DNA of 64,000 nt from Astropecten irregularis (Eukaryota; Echinodermata; Asteroidea; Paxillosida; Astropectinidae). Each line of letters starts with the position of its first letter. The stretch's first letter is position 1. The position numbers and the translations under genes were made by a program. Positions 1 to 12,437 of this stretch are shown here, piece by piece. The stretch is from contig OZ020251.1 in the NCBI GenBank assembly GCA_963971285.1, positions 2,356,001 through 2,420,000 on the forward strand, written 5' to 3'. The notes below the pieces were generated by a model that made no database searches, was not told the DNA's origin, and saw nothing but the letters and a program-made list of their open reading frames with translations.

Positions 1-977
1 CCAGTCTCAACTGGTTCCCCGTCAACCAGTACGTCATTAATTGGCTGGTGTCAGCGAGCAGGGTACCACATTGTCAGGTGTCCGACCCTCAGGGCGCAGT
101 ACGACCGTATCATTACAGTTCACATGATAAATGATACTTGTAATACGGGATGAACATGTACGTGCAGGATCGGGATGCATGGATGATGTATGCTCTTTCA
201 GTCCTTCTCGAGATGCACAGCCAAACGTATGACCATTTAAAGACACGAGTTCTCCTTCTAACTTTTCCAGATGTTTCACCCATGCAGGGAGGACACGTGA
301 CTGCGTCCTCCCTCTCAGTTAAAACCGCGCCCATTGTGGCAATGTATGTGAGATGGTCGTCTTTATGAACGTTTCACCCGCTTAAATTTTGGAACATTTG
401 CCACTCGTATTCAAACAGTTTTAACGCATGCTCAGTTTCATATGGTCGTTTGTGTTCGAAAATGTTCCCAAAAAATTCCAAAGACCAACATTTGCCATAC
501 TTCATCCTCAAAGACAAGACATAAATTGTATTCCAAGATTGCACAAAATAGTACAGTTTATGAAGAATTTTCGTCATTTTTAACGACTGCCAAAGCCATG
601 ACGACCTAATGAATATCAGTCGGAGTCAATGCACATGCCTGATCCTTCTATCAAATCCCCCGATTACAAAGCTCTGAACCATACGGTCATTTTTCCTAAT
701 GACACCGGGGCTGGCCTAAGGTTGTCACATGGCGTATTTGGAAGAAACTCGATACTGCTATGTATATTAAAACGGTGTTGCATTACATATTGACCTTTCT
801 GTGAATCATCTCCAAATTGGAGATTCATTGCATGCACGCGTGGTGATCCAGTACGTACATGTACGCCATCAGAATACGTATACAGATAATGCAGGGACTA
901 TACCTGATAGGTATACCAAACAGGACAGGCAACGCCAATGTGAACTCACGAATTAAAGCCACCTTTACGAGATTAAA
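1..977. other. No gene recognised
   Basis: Only short chance open frames are present, with no recognisable protein motif, tRNA or strong repeat. Confidence 0.5.
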
Positions 978-1346
978 GGCTTGAGACTATAGGCTTGAGA
1001 CTATAGGCTTGGGACTATAGGCTTGAGACTATAGGCTTGAGACTATAGTCTTGAGACTATAGGCTTGAGACTTTAGGCTTGAGACTATAGGCTTGAGACT
1101 ATGCTTGAGACTATAGGCTTGAGACTATGCTTGAGACTATAGGCTTGAGACTATAGGCTTGAGACTATAGGCTTGAGACTACAGGCTTGAGACTATAGGC
1201 TTGAGACTATTGGCTTGAGACTATGCTTGAGACTATAGGCTTGAGACTATAGGCTTGAGACTATAGGCTTGGGATTATAGGCTTGGGACTATAGGCTTGG
1301 GACTATAGGCTTGAGACTATAGGCTTGAGACTATAGGCTTGGGACT
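978..1346 (+). repeat. 12-14 bp minisatellite (GGCTTGAGACTATA)n
   Basis: About 27 tandem copies of a 14-bp unit, some shortened to 12 bp (ATGCTTGAGACT). Point variants (GGGACT, TTTAGG, ACAGG) are clustered, as expected from unequal exchange or slippage. Confidence 0.95.
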
Positions 1347-2263
1347 TATTTCGCTACCGCCATTTGAAGCCCACAAAACGAAACGATGGGTTTAGGCCAC
1401 ATGACGAAGCCGAAGAAAGACTCCAGATTCGCCATGTATCTCAAGCCCTTCATTTCATTTAGGACACAAAATGGCAGAGCAAAATAAATCCCAAGCCTGG
1501 CCTCAAGCCTCATTTTGCAAAGGCCTTGGATTCAAGAATTGTTCAAACACGACCCGCCCCTATTCTTATTCTTTTCCTGACGCTTGGTGGCGCTCCCCAA
1601 ATCAACCTGACAGTAGAATGTACGGTAGACCAATGTCTCCATCCGGCCCCAAAAAAGGTTTAAATTCCTTAACACGGTGGCCTAACAATCTTACACTGTA
1701 CGTTCAAGCCATGCGTGTTGAAACTCTAAAGCAGTATTGCGTGAATTTCCCATAGGTCAGTTTCATTATTAAACGTAATTACTAAATTAATGGGAATGGG
1801 TCATTAGGGAGACTTTCTCATCGGGTCGTGCACAAACTTTACTTACCTATTTCTAAACAGCCCCCAAACCAATGAACTTGAAATTGACATACATGTATAT
1901 TCATATTGAGAGCATTCTCTGTCTTCTATTAAAATATGGACAATAAAAATATGTCTTCAAAATAAAAGGTAGCTGGTATAATAGGGAGACACCAAAAAGT
2001 CTCCCTATATTTGCAAATGTCTCCCAAATGTTCACTTTTAGACGCTTAAGTGTCTCCATATAATAATGTATGCAATTTAGATTAATTTGACAGCACGTGG
2101 AAGAAAGCAGGAACATTTCCATTGATTGAATGATACATTAAACATTAAAGAACTCGAAAGCTTAGCAATAAACACAGTGTGTGCATCTCCCGTTGTAGTA
2201 TTATAATGTTATAGTCTGGCATGGTAGGCTATACTGGTGAGCAGATCGGCTGTTTGCATATTT
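1347..2263. other. No gene recognised; small GGGAGAC inverted repeats
   Basis: A 94-codon open frame at 1471-1755 has no recognisable domain and no splice or promoter support. Near 1985-2035 an AGGGAGAC / GTCTCCCT motif recurs in inverted form, suggesting a decayed palindromic element. Nothing else is clear. Confidence 0.4.
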
Positions 2264-4199
2264 AGGTGTTCGGGTTCAAGCCGAACACCTATTGTTATTG
2301 TTCGAGTTTTTTTTTTTTTTTAGGTGTTCGGGTTCAAGCCGAACACCTATTGTTATTGTTCGAGTTTTTTTTTTTTTTTTTTTTTTTAGGTGTTCGGGTT
2401 CAAGCCGAACACCTATTGTTATTGTTCGAGTTTTTTTTTTTTTTTTTTTTTTTTTTCTCCTTCCACCCAAACTTGTCAGCAGGACTTCTATATCACAGTT
2501 ACAAGATATTGACTTGAAACTTGGTGGGAACTTCGGTCATGATCCCAAGTTGTATTTAGAAGATTGACGTCATGATGACGTCATCGGGTATCAAATTACA
2601 CACGTTTTTAGGAAAAACTTTGGTGCTTTATAACTTGAGAACCACATGACCTATGATTTTGATATTGACATATGTTACTCACCTTATGAATCTGAACAAT
2701 TAATATATTCAATGTTGTGTACAAATGACCTTCACTTCCGGTGTTACCGGAAGTTGAAGTTTGACTCAAAATAACTCAAAATCAGAAAGGTTTTGGGCAC
2801 ATACAATTGCTTGGCAAAAAGATAGAATAGGTCTTAGGCTTTCAGAAAATATAAACGATGACGTCATACGGGCTGTATAGCGCCCTCTACGGTGGATTAA
2901 AGATATACAGTGATTACGTAATCCAAAAGTAAACAACGTATTCCCGCCAAATTTAGTGAGTTTGAAGCACTATCGCACCTTGACATATGTGTGAAGTTTG
3001 AAATCTGTGACTTCATTCAACCGGAAGTTATGCGTTTTTAAAGGAAATATTATGTAATTATTCAAATACTGTTTATTCAGTAATTACATGACGTACATCA
3101 GTGCAAATTGCAAATTGTTAAAATTGTACGCATTCGATGATTTCTGCAAATTCACTCATTATGTGCCTAAAAACTCACAACCCTGCCAACTTTCCAAGCC
3201 CTTACCTTGCTGACATCAAAACAGATATCAAACAAACAGTTAGTGGAGTTTTGATAACAGTAAAGTGTAATTCTGGACCGGCTTGCTATTGTTAACCAGT
3301 GGCCATTATTCTTTCCTCAATGCCGTGTACTTCACCGTGTCATAGTGCTGTACATTCAGTCAGCGTGTATGAATATAAGTGAATACGATCGTAATACACT
3401 AAAACTAAAATTCGCTTGAGGTGCTGTGCCACATACACAGGGATTTATATTGTGTTGCTAATATTAACCATTTTCCACGCACAAATTTCCAAGCTAGCTA
3501 ACGTGAACTTTTGAACACATAGGCCTTATTAGTTTGTGGACAGATTTCTCACATGTCACGTTTTATAATTAAAGTGCGACAGTTCCATGGACTCGTGCAC
3601 TAAAATAAACCCTCTTAGTATTTGCTTGTCTGAATCGAACTTCGTATACAAATCGTTCAGGCAACGAGTATGAAAAATAGCCTACTTTCAGCACTTTGAA
3701 ACCCAACTGTCGCCCTACTGTGGAGTACGCTTTTCAGGGGTCAAATACTGTCGCCTTATTCTAGAATAAAACATTTTATTTCAATGATGACACGCATTTG
3801 GTATTAAAGGTACAATACAGGATTGGTAACATACCCATACAGAAATGTTCACAGATATACGTATAACTTTCAGGGTATGAAGAGAAACATACCATTAAAA
3901 TATTTCCGCATGAAATGCGTGTATTGTCAGTTGTTTGTGATTAACTAAACGGAAGTTATCGTTCGGGCAATTTTACATTATTTAAAGGTGACACGATTTC
4001 CTATACGCTATCAGTCAGTGTACATGTGCGAATACACTGTGCAATCAGCATGATCAGTACTTGCTCAGTCACACAGTCAACTTAAGTGTATTTCAATAAT
4101 TATGCCATACACGCGTTACATCAAACATTCTCTTAACAGTTCCAGTACGAAATGTGACCCCGAACACCTAGTGGTTGTTCCCACAACCACAATGTCTAG
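2264..4199 (+). mobile_element. HINE-like unit 1 (B-type core, interrupted)
   Basis: Three 5' modules (starts 2264, 2322, 2388) separated by T tracts, then a B-type core. About 774 bp (3153-3926) interrupts the core; it is absent from the other twelve units. Confidence 0.85.
3153..3926. mobile_element. Insertion inside HINE-like unit 1, with MITE fragment
   Basis: The other units read straight from GCAAATT into TTCAGTTG; here 774 bp intervene. No inverted ends are visible. Bases 3805-3905 match, inverted, the TTAAAGG-type MITE at 40640-40865. The rest is not recognised. Confidence 0.7.
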
Positions 4200-5287
4200 T
4201 TTTTTTTTTTAGGTGTTCGGGTTCAAGCCGAACACCTATTGTTATTGTTAGAGTTTTTTAGGTGTTCGGGTTCAAGCCGAACACCTATTGTTATTGTTCG
4301 AGTTTTTTTTTTTTTTTTTTTTTTTCTCCTTCCGCTCAAACTTGTCAGCAGGACTTCTTGGTGACAGGTACAAGATATTGACCTGAAACTTGGTGGGAAC
4401 TTCGGTAGTGATGCCAAGTTGTGGCTAGAAGATTGACGTCATGATGACGTCATCAGGTATCAAATTACGCGCGTTTTTATGAAAAACTTTGGTGCTTTAT
4501 AACTTGAGAACCACATGACCTACGATTTTGATATTGACATATGTTACTCACCACATGAATCTCAACAATTAATATATTCAATGTTGTGTACAAATGACCT
4601 CCACTTCCGGTGTTACCGGAAGTTGACGTTTGACTCAAAATAACTCGAAAACGGAAGGATTTGGGCACATAAAACCTCGCGGGGTAAAAGATAGAGTAGG
4701 TCTTAAGCTTTCAGAAAATATAAACGATGACGTCATACGGGCTGTATAGCGCCCTCTATGGTGGATTAAAGATATACAGTGATTACGTAATCCAAAAGTA
4801 AACAACGGATATCCGCCAAATTTGGTGAGTGTGAAGCATTGATGCACCTCAACATATGTGTGAAGTTTGACATCTGTGACGTCATTCAACCGGAAGTTAT
4901 GCGTTTTTAAAGGAAACATGATGTAATTATTCAAATACTCTTTATTCGGTAACTACATGACGTACATCAGTGCAAATTGCAAATTGTTTACATCGTACGC
5001 ATTCGATGATTTCTGCAAATTTTCAGTTGTTTGTGATTAACTAAACGGAAGTTATCGCCCGGACAATTTTACATTTTTTAAAGGTGACACGATTTTCTAT
5101 ACGCTATCAGTCAGTGTACATGTACGAATACACTGTGCAATCAGCATGATCAGTATTTGCTCAGTCATACAGTTAAATTGTATTTCAATATGCCATACAT
5201 GCGTTCCATTAAACATTCTCATAACAGTTCCAGTACAAAATGAGACACCGAACACCTAGTGGTTGTTCCCACAACCACAATGTCTAG
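4200..5287 (+). mobile_element. HINE-like unit 2 (A-type)
   Basis: Two 5' modules at 4211 and 4260, a long T tract, A-type core and a complete 3' hairpin/CTAG end. Confidence 0.85.
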
Positions 5288-6282
5288 TTTAATTTTTTTA
5301 TTTGTCTTCTTCCCAAACTTGTCAGCAGGACTTCTATATGACAGTTACAAGATATTGACTTGAAACTAAGTGGGAACTTCGGTCATGATGCCAAGTTGTA
5401 TTTAGAAGATTGACGTCATGATGACGTCATCGGGTATCAAATTACACGCGTTTTTAGGAAAAACTTTGGTGCTTTATAACTTGAGAACCACATGACCTAT
5501 GATTTTGATATTGACATATGTTACTCAACGAGTGAATGTCAACAATTAACATATTCAGTGCTGTGTACAAATGACCTCCACTTCCGGTGTTACCGGAAGT
5601 TGAAGTTTGACTCAAAATAACTCGAAAACGGAAGGATTTGGGCACAAAAAACCTCAATGGGTCAACGATAGAAAAGGTCTTGGGCTTTCAGAAAACATAA
5701 ACGATGACGTCATACGGGCTATATACCGCCCTCTACGGTTGATTAAAGATATACAGTGATTACGTAATCCAAAAGTGAACAATGAATTCCCACCAAATTT
5801 GGTATGTGTGAAGCTCTATTGCATCTTGACATGTTTGTGAAGTTGCAAATCTGTGACGTCATTCAACCGGAAGTTATGCTCATTTAAAGGGAAAATTATG
5901 TAATTATTCAAATACTGTTTACTCAGTAATTACATGACGTACATCGGTGAAAATTGTAAAATATATACATCGTATGCATTCAATGACTTCTGTAAATGTT
6001 CAGTTAGCTGTGATGAACTGACCGGAAGTTATTGTCCAGCCAATGTTTTGTATATTTAAAGGTGACACCATTTTCTATACTCTATCAGTCAGTGAACGAA
6101 TACAGCAATCAGTATGATCAGTATTTTTGTTCAGTCACGCAGTTTAAGTGTACATGTATTTCGATATGCCATTACATCAGGGACGATTGATCAAAATACG
6201 TTCCAATATGTTCACATAACAGTTCCACTACGAAATAAGACCCCGAACACCTAGTGGTTGTTCCCACAACCACAATGTCTAG
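5288..6282 (+). mobile_element. HINE-like unit 3 (A-type, CTCAATGGG variant)
   Basis: No 5' module; starts in a T-rich tract. The 3' half is a distinct lineage (ATGCTCATTTAAAGG, TATACTCTATCAG) shared with unit 9 and the 3' half of unit 8. Confidence 0.85.
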
Positions 6283-7315
6283 TTAGGTGTTCGGGTTCAA
6301 GCCGAACACCTATTGTAATTGTTCGAGTTTTTTTTTTTTTTTTTTTTTTTCTCCTTCCGCTCAAACTTGTCAGCAGGACTTCTATATCACAGTTACAAGA
6401 TATTGACTTGTAACTTGGTGGGAACTTCGGTCATGATCCCAAGTTGTATTTAGAAGATTGACGTCATGATGACGTCATCGGGTATCAAATTACACGCGTT
6501 TTTAGGAAAAACTTTGGTGCTTTATAACTTGAGAACCAAATGACCTACGATTTTGATATTGACAAATGTTACTCACCACATGAATCTCAACAATTAATAT
6601 ATTCAATGTTGTGTACAAATGACCTTCACTTCCGGTGTTACCGGAAGTTGACGTTTGACTCAAAATAACTCGAAAACGGAAGGATTTGGGCACATAAAAC
6701 CTCGCGGGGTAAAAGATAGAGTAGGTCTTAAGCTTTCAGAAAATATAAACGATGACGTCATACGGGCTGTATAGCGCCCTCTATGGTGGATTAAAGATAT
6801 ACAGTGATTACGTAATCCAAAAGTAAACAACGGATTTCCGCCAAATTTGGTGAGTGTGAAGCATTGATGCACTTCGACATACGTGTGAAGTTTGAAATCT
6901 GTGACGTCATTCAACCGGAAGTTATGCATTTTTAAAGGAAACATGATGTTATTATTCAAATACTGTTTATTCGGTAACTACATGACGTACATCGGTGCAA
7001 ATTGCAAATTGTTTACATCGTACGCATTCGATAATTTCTGCAAATTTTCAGTTGTTTGTGATTAACTAAACGGAAGTTATCGCCCTGACAATTTTACATT
7101 TTTTAAAGGTGACACGATTTTCTATACGCTATCAGTCAGTGTACTTGTACGAATACACTGTGCAATCAGCATGATCAGTATTTGCTCAGTCACACAATTT
7201 AAGTGTATTTCAATATGCCATACATGCGTTCCATCAAACATTCTCATAACAACAGTTCCAGTACGAAATGAGACCCCGAACACCTAGTGGTTGTTCCCAC
7301 AACCACAATGTCTAG
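6283..7315 (+). mobile_element. HINE-like unit 4 (A-type)
   Basis: One 5' module at 6285, directly after the preceding CTAGTT. Its 3' half is nearly identical to unit 5. Confidence 0.85.
6463..7080. promoter_or_regulatory. CRE/ETS/bZIP motif cluster (unit 4 as the example)
   Basis: Within this one unit TGACGTCA occurs four times: two 11 bp apart near 6471, one near 6754 and one near 6903. ACCGGAAGT-type ETS sites occur near 6640 (paired with an inverted ACTTCCGG), near 6915 and, as ACGGAAG, near 6675 and 7070. The PAR-bZIP palindrome TTACGTAA lies near 6810. A TTTAAAGG TATA-like box follows at about 7102. Most other units keep the same pattern. Motif identity is seen; function is inferred. 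Confidence 0.5.
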
Positions 7316-8291
7316 TTACTTTTTATTTTTCTTTCCCCAAACTTGTCAGCAGGACTTCTTGGTCACAGGTACAAGATATTGACATGAAACTTGGTGGGAA
7401 CTTTGGTCATGATGCCAAGTTGTATTTAGAAGATTGTCGTCATGATGACGTCATCGGGTATCAAATTACACGCGTTTTTAGGAAAAACTTTGGTGCTTTA
7501 TAACTTGAGAACCACATGACCTATGATTTTTAGATTGACAAATGTTACTCACCACATGAATCTTAACAATTAATATATTCAATGTTGTGTACAAATGACC
7601 TTCACTTCCGGTGTTACCGGAGGTTGAACTTTGACTCAAAATAACTCAAAATCGGAAAGGTTTTGGGCACATACAATTGCTTTGCAAAAAGATAGAGTAG
7701 GTCTTAGGCTTTCAGAAAATATAAACGATGACGTCATAGGGGCTGTATAGCGCCCTCTACGGTGGATTAAAGATATACAGTAATTACGTAATCCAAAAGT
7801 AAACAACGGATTTTCGCCAAATTTAGTGAGTGTGAAGCATTGATGCACCTTGACATACGTGTGAAGTTTGAAATCTGTGACGTCATTCAACCGGAAGTTA
7901 TGCATTTTTAAAGGAAACATGATGTAATTATTCAAATACTGTTTATTCGGTAACTACATGACGTACATCGGTGCAAATTGCAAATTGTTTACATCGTACG
8001 CATTCGATAATTTCTGCAAATTTTCAGTTGTTTGTGATTAACTAAACGGAAGTTATCGCCCTGACAATTTTACATTTTTTAAAGGTGACACGATTTTCTA
8101 TACGCTATCAGTCAGTGTACTTGTACGAATACACTGTGCAATCAGCATGATCAGTATTTGCTCAGTCACACAATTTAAGTGTATTTCAATATGCCATACA
8201 TGCGTTCCATCAAACATTCTCATAACAACAGTTCCAGTACGAAATGAGACCCCGAACACCTAGTGGTTGTTCCCACAACCACAATGTCTAG
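7316..8291 (+). mobile_element. HINE-like unit 5 (B-type 5' half)
   Basis: No 5' module. B-type sequence (CACATACAATTGC) in the first half, while the second half matches unit 4 almost base for base, including a duplicated ACA in CATAACAACAG. Confidence 0.85.
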
Positions 8292-9302
8292 TTTTTTTAG
8301 GTGTTCGGGTTCAAGCCGAACACCTATTGTTATTGTTCGAAATCTTTTTTTTTTCCATTTTTTTCTTCCCAAACTTGTCAGCAGGACTTCTATATGACAG
8401 TTACAAGATATTTACTTGAAACTTGGTGGGAACTTTGGTAGTGATACCAAGTTGTGTTTAGAAGAATGACGTCATGATGACGTCATCGGGTATCAAATTA
8501 CACGCGTTTTTAGGAAAAACTTTGGTGCTTTATAACTTGAGAACCAAATGACCTACGATTTTGATATTGACATATGTTACTAAACACGTGAATCTCAACA
8601 ATTAATAAATTTAGTGTTGTGTACAAATGACCTTCGCTTCCGGTGTTACCGGAAGTTGAAGTTTGACTCAAAATAACTCGAAAACGGAAGGATTTGAGCA
8701 CATAAAACCCCTCTGGGTAAAAGATAGAGTAGGTCTTGGGCTTTCAGAAAATATAAACCATGACGTCATACTCGCTGTATAGCGCCCTCTACGGTGGATT
8801 AAAGATATACAGTGATTACGTAATCCAAAAGTAAACAACGGATTTCCGCCAAATTTGGTTAGTGTAAAGCACTAATGCACCTTGACATATGTGTGAAGTT
8901 TGAAATCTGTGACGTCATTCAACCAGAAGTTATGCGTTTTTAAAGGAAACATGATGCAATTATTCAAATACTGTTTATTCGGTAATTACATGACGTACAT
9001 CAGTGCAAATTGCAAATTGTTTACATCGTACGCATACAATAATTTTTGCACATTTTCAGTTGTTTGTGATGAACTAACCGGAAGTTATCGTCCGGGCAGT
9101 TTTACATTATTTAAAGGTGACACCATTTTCTATACGCTATGCTATCAGTTAGTGTACATGTACGAATACACTGTGCAACACAGTTTAAGTGTATTTCAAT
9201 AATTATGCCATACATGCGTTCCATCAAACATTCTCATAACAGTTCCAGTACGAAATGAGACCCCGAACACCTAGTGGTTGTTCCCACAACCACAATGTCT
9301 AG
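8292..9302 (+). mobile_element. HINE-like unit 6 (A-type)
   Basis: One 5' module at 8299, A-type core, intact 3' end. Confidence 0.85.
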
Positions 9303-10391
9303 TTTTTTAGGTGTTCGGGTTCAAGCCGAACACCTATTGTTATTGTTCGAGTTTTTAGGTGTTCGGGTTCAAGCCGAACACCTATTGTTATTGTTCGAGT
9401 TTTTTTTTTTTTTTTTTTTTTTTTTCTCCTTCCACCCAAACTTGTCAGCAGGACTTCTTGATGACAGGTACAAGATATTGAGTTGAAACTTAGTGGGAAC
9501 TTTGGACATGATGTCAAGTTGTATTTAGAAGATTGACGTCATGATGACGTCATCGGGTATCAAATTACACGCGTTTTTAGGAAAAACTTTGGTGCTTTAT
9601 AACTTGAGAACCACATGACCTACGATTTTGATACTGACATATGTTACTTACCACATGAATCTGAACAATTAATATATTCAATGTTGTGTAAAAATGACCT
9701 TCACTTCCGGTGTTACCGGAAGTTGAACTTTGACTCAAAATAACTCAAAATTGGAAAGGTTTTGAGCACATACAATTGTTTGGCAAAAAGATAGAGTAGG
9801 TCTTAGGCTTTCAGAAGATATAAACGATGACGTCATACGGGCTGTTTAGCGCCCTCTACGGTGGATTAAAGATATACAGTGATTACGTAATCCAAAAGTA
9901 AACCACGGATTTCCGCCAAATTTGGTAAGTTCGAAGCACTATTGCACTTAAAAAAAAGTGTGAAGTTTGAAATCTGTGACATCATTCAACCGGAAGTTAT
10001 GAGTTTTTAAAGGAAACATGATGTAATTATTCAAATACTGTTTATTCAGTAATAACATGACGTACATCAGTGCAAATTGCAAATTGTTTACATTGTACGC
10101 ATTTGATGATTTCTGCAAATTTTCAGTTGTTTGTGATTAACTAAACGGAAGTTATTGTCCGGGCAGTTTAACATTATTTAAAGGTGACACCATTTTCTAT
10201 ACGCTATCAGTCAGTGTACATGTACGAATACACTGTGCAATCAGCATGATCAGTACCTGCTCAGTAACACAGTTAAAGTGTTTTTCAATAATTATGCCAT
10301 ACACGCGTTCCATCAAACATTCTCTTAACAGTTCCAGTACGAAATGAGACCCCGAACACCTAGTGGTTGTTCCCACAACCACAATGTCTAG
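9303..10391 (+). mobile_element. HINE-like unit 7 (B-type)
   Basis: Two 5' modules at 9309 and 9357, long T tract, B-type core, intact 3' end. Confidence 0.85.
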
Positions 10392-11453
10392 TTTTTTTTC
10401 TTTTTTAGGTGTTCGGGTTCAAGCCGAACACCTATTGTTATTGTTCGAGTTTTTTTTTTTTTTTTTTTTTTTTTTCTTTTTCTTCTTCCGCTCAAACTTG
10501 TCAGCAGGACTTCTTGGTGACAGGTACAAGATATTGACCTGAAACTTGGTGGGAACTTGGGTAGTGATGTCAAGTTGTATTTAGAAGATTGACGTCATGA
10601 TGACGTCATCGGGTATCAAATTACAAGCGTTTTTAGGAAAAACTTTGGTGCTTTATAACTTTAGAACCACATGACCTACGATTTTGATATTGACATATGT
10701 TACTCAACACGTGAATCTCAACAATTAACATATTTAGTTTTGTGTACAAATGACCTTCACTTCCGGTGTTACCGGAAGTTGATGTTTGACTCAAAATAAC
10801 TCGAAAACGGAAGGATTTGGGCACATAAAACCTCTCTGGGTAAAAGATAGAGTAGGTCTTGGGCTTTCAGAAAATATAAACGATGACGTCATACACGCTG
10901 TATAGCGCCCTCTACGGTGGATTAAAGATATACAGTGATTACGTAATCCAAAAGTAAACAACGGATTTCCGCCAAATTTGGTGAGTGTGAAGCACTAATG
11001 CACCTTGACAGGTTTGCGAAGTTTGAAATCAGTGACGTCATTCAACCGGAAGTGATGCGTTTTTAAAGGGAAAATGATGTAATAATTCAAATACTGTTTA
11101 CTCTTTAAGTACATGACGTACATCAGTGAAAATGGCAAAATATTTACATCGTATGCATTCAATGACTTTTATAAATGTTCAGTTAGCTGTGATGAACTGA
11201 CCGGAAGTTATTGTCCAGCCAATGTTATGTATATTTAAAGGTGACGCAATTTTCTATACTCTAGCAGTCAGTGTACGAATACAGCAATCAGAATGATCAG
11301 TATTTGTTCAGTCACGCAGTTTAAGTGTACATGTATTTCGATATGCCATTAACTGAGGGACGATTGATCACTTCCAACATGTTCACATAACAGTTCCACT
11401 ACGAAATAACCCCCCGAACACCTAGTGGTTGTTCCCACAACCACAATGTCTAG
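10392..11453 (+). mobile_element. HINE-like unit 8 (chimeric)
   Basis: One 5' module at 10407. The 5' half is A-type; the 3' half belongs to the unit 3/9 lineage. Confidence 0.85.
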
Positions 11454-12437
11454 TTTTTTGTTTTTTTTTCCATTTTTTTTCTTCCCAAACTTGTCAGCAG
11501 GACTTCTATATGACGGTTACAAGATATTGACTTGAAACTTGGTGGGAACTTCGGACATGATGCCAAGTTGTATTTAGAAGATTGACGTCATGATGACGTC
11601 ATCGGGTATCAAATTACACGCGTTTTTAGGAAAAACTTTGGTGCTCCATAACGTCAGAACCAAATGACGTACGATTTTGATATTGACATATGTTACTCAA
11701 CACGTAAATCTTAACAATTAATATATTCAGTGTTGTGTACAAATGACCTCCACTTCCGGTGTTACCGGAAGTTGAAGTTTGACTCAAAATAACTCGAAAA
11801 CGGAAGGATTTGGGCACAAAAAACCTCAATGGGTAAAAGATAGAGAAGGACTTGGGCTTTCAGAAAACATAAACCATGACGTCATACGGGCTATATAGCG
11901 CCCTCTACGGTTGATTAAAGATATACAGTGATTACGTAATCCGAAATTGAACAATGAATTTCCGCCAAATTTAGTAAGTGTGGAGCTCTATTGCACCTTG
12001 ACATGTTTGAGAAGTTTCAAATCTGTGACGTCATTCAACCGGAAGTTATGCTCATTTAAAGGGGAAAATATGTAATTATTCAAATACTGTTTACTCATTA
12101 ATTACATGACGTACATCGGTGAAAATTGTAAAATCTATACATCGTATGCATTCAATGACTTCTGTATATGTTCCCCTAGTTGTGATTAACTGACCGGAAG
12201 TTATTGTCCAGCCAATGTTATGTATATTTAAAGGTGACGCCATTTCTATACTGTATCAGTCAGTGTACGAATACAGCAATCAGCATGATCAGTATTAATT
12301 TTTGTTCAGTCACGCAGTATATGTATTTCAATATGCCATTAATTGATCACATACGTTCCAACATGTTCACATAACAGTTCAACTACGAAATCAGACCCCG
12401 AACACCTAGTGGTTGTTCCCACAACCACAATGTCTAG
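11454..12437 (+). mobile_element. HINE-like unit 9 (A-type, CTCAATGGG variant)
   Basis: No 5' module; same lineage as unit 3 across the whole core; intact 3' hairpin and CTAG. Confidence 0.85.

Noticed and set aside
4196-4200. Canonical Helitron (A|T insertion, TC at the 5' end) instead of Helentron
   Set aside because: The 3' CTAG|T with hairpin also fits canonical Helitrons, but no 5' TC terminus is present, and the 5' module pairs with a subterminal 3' inverse, which is the Helentron layout. The alternative stays open until solo copies are examined.
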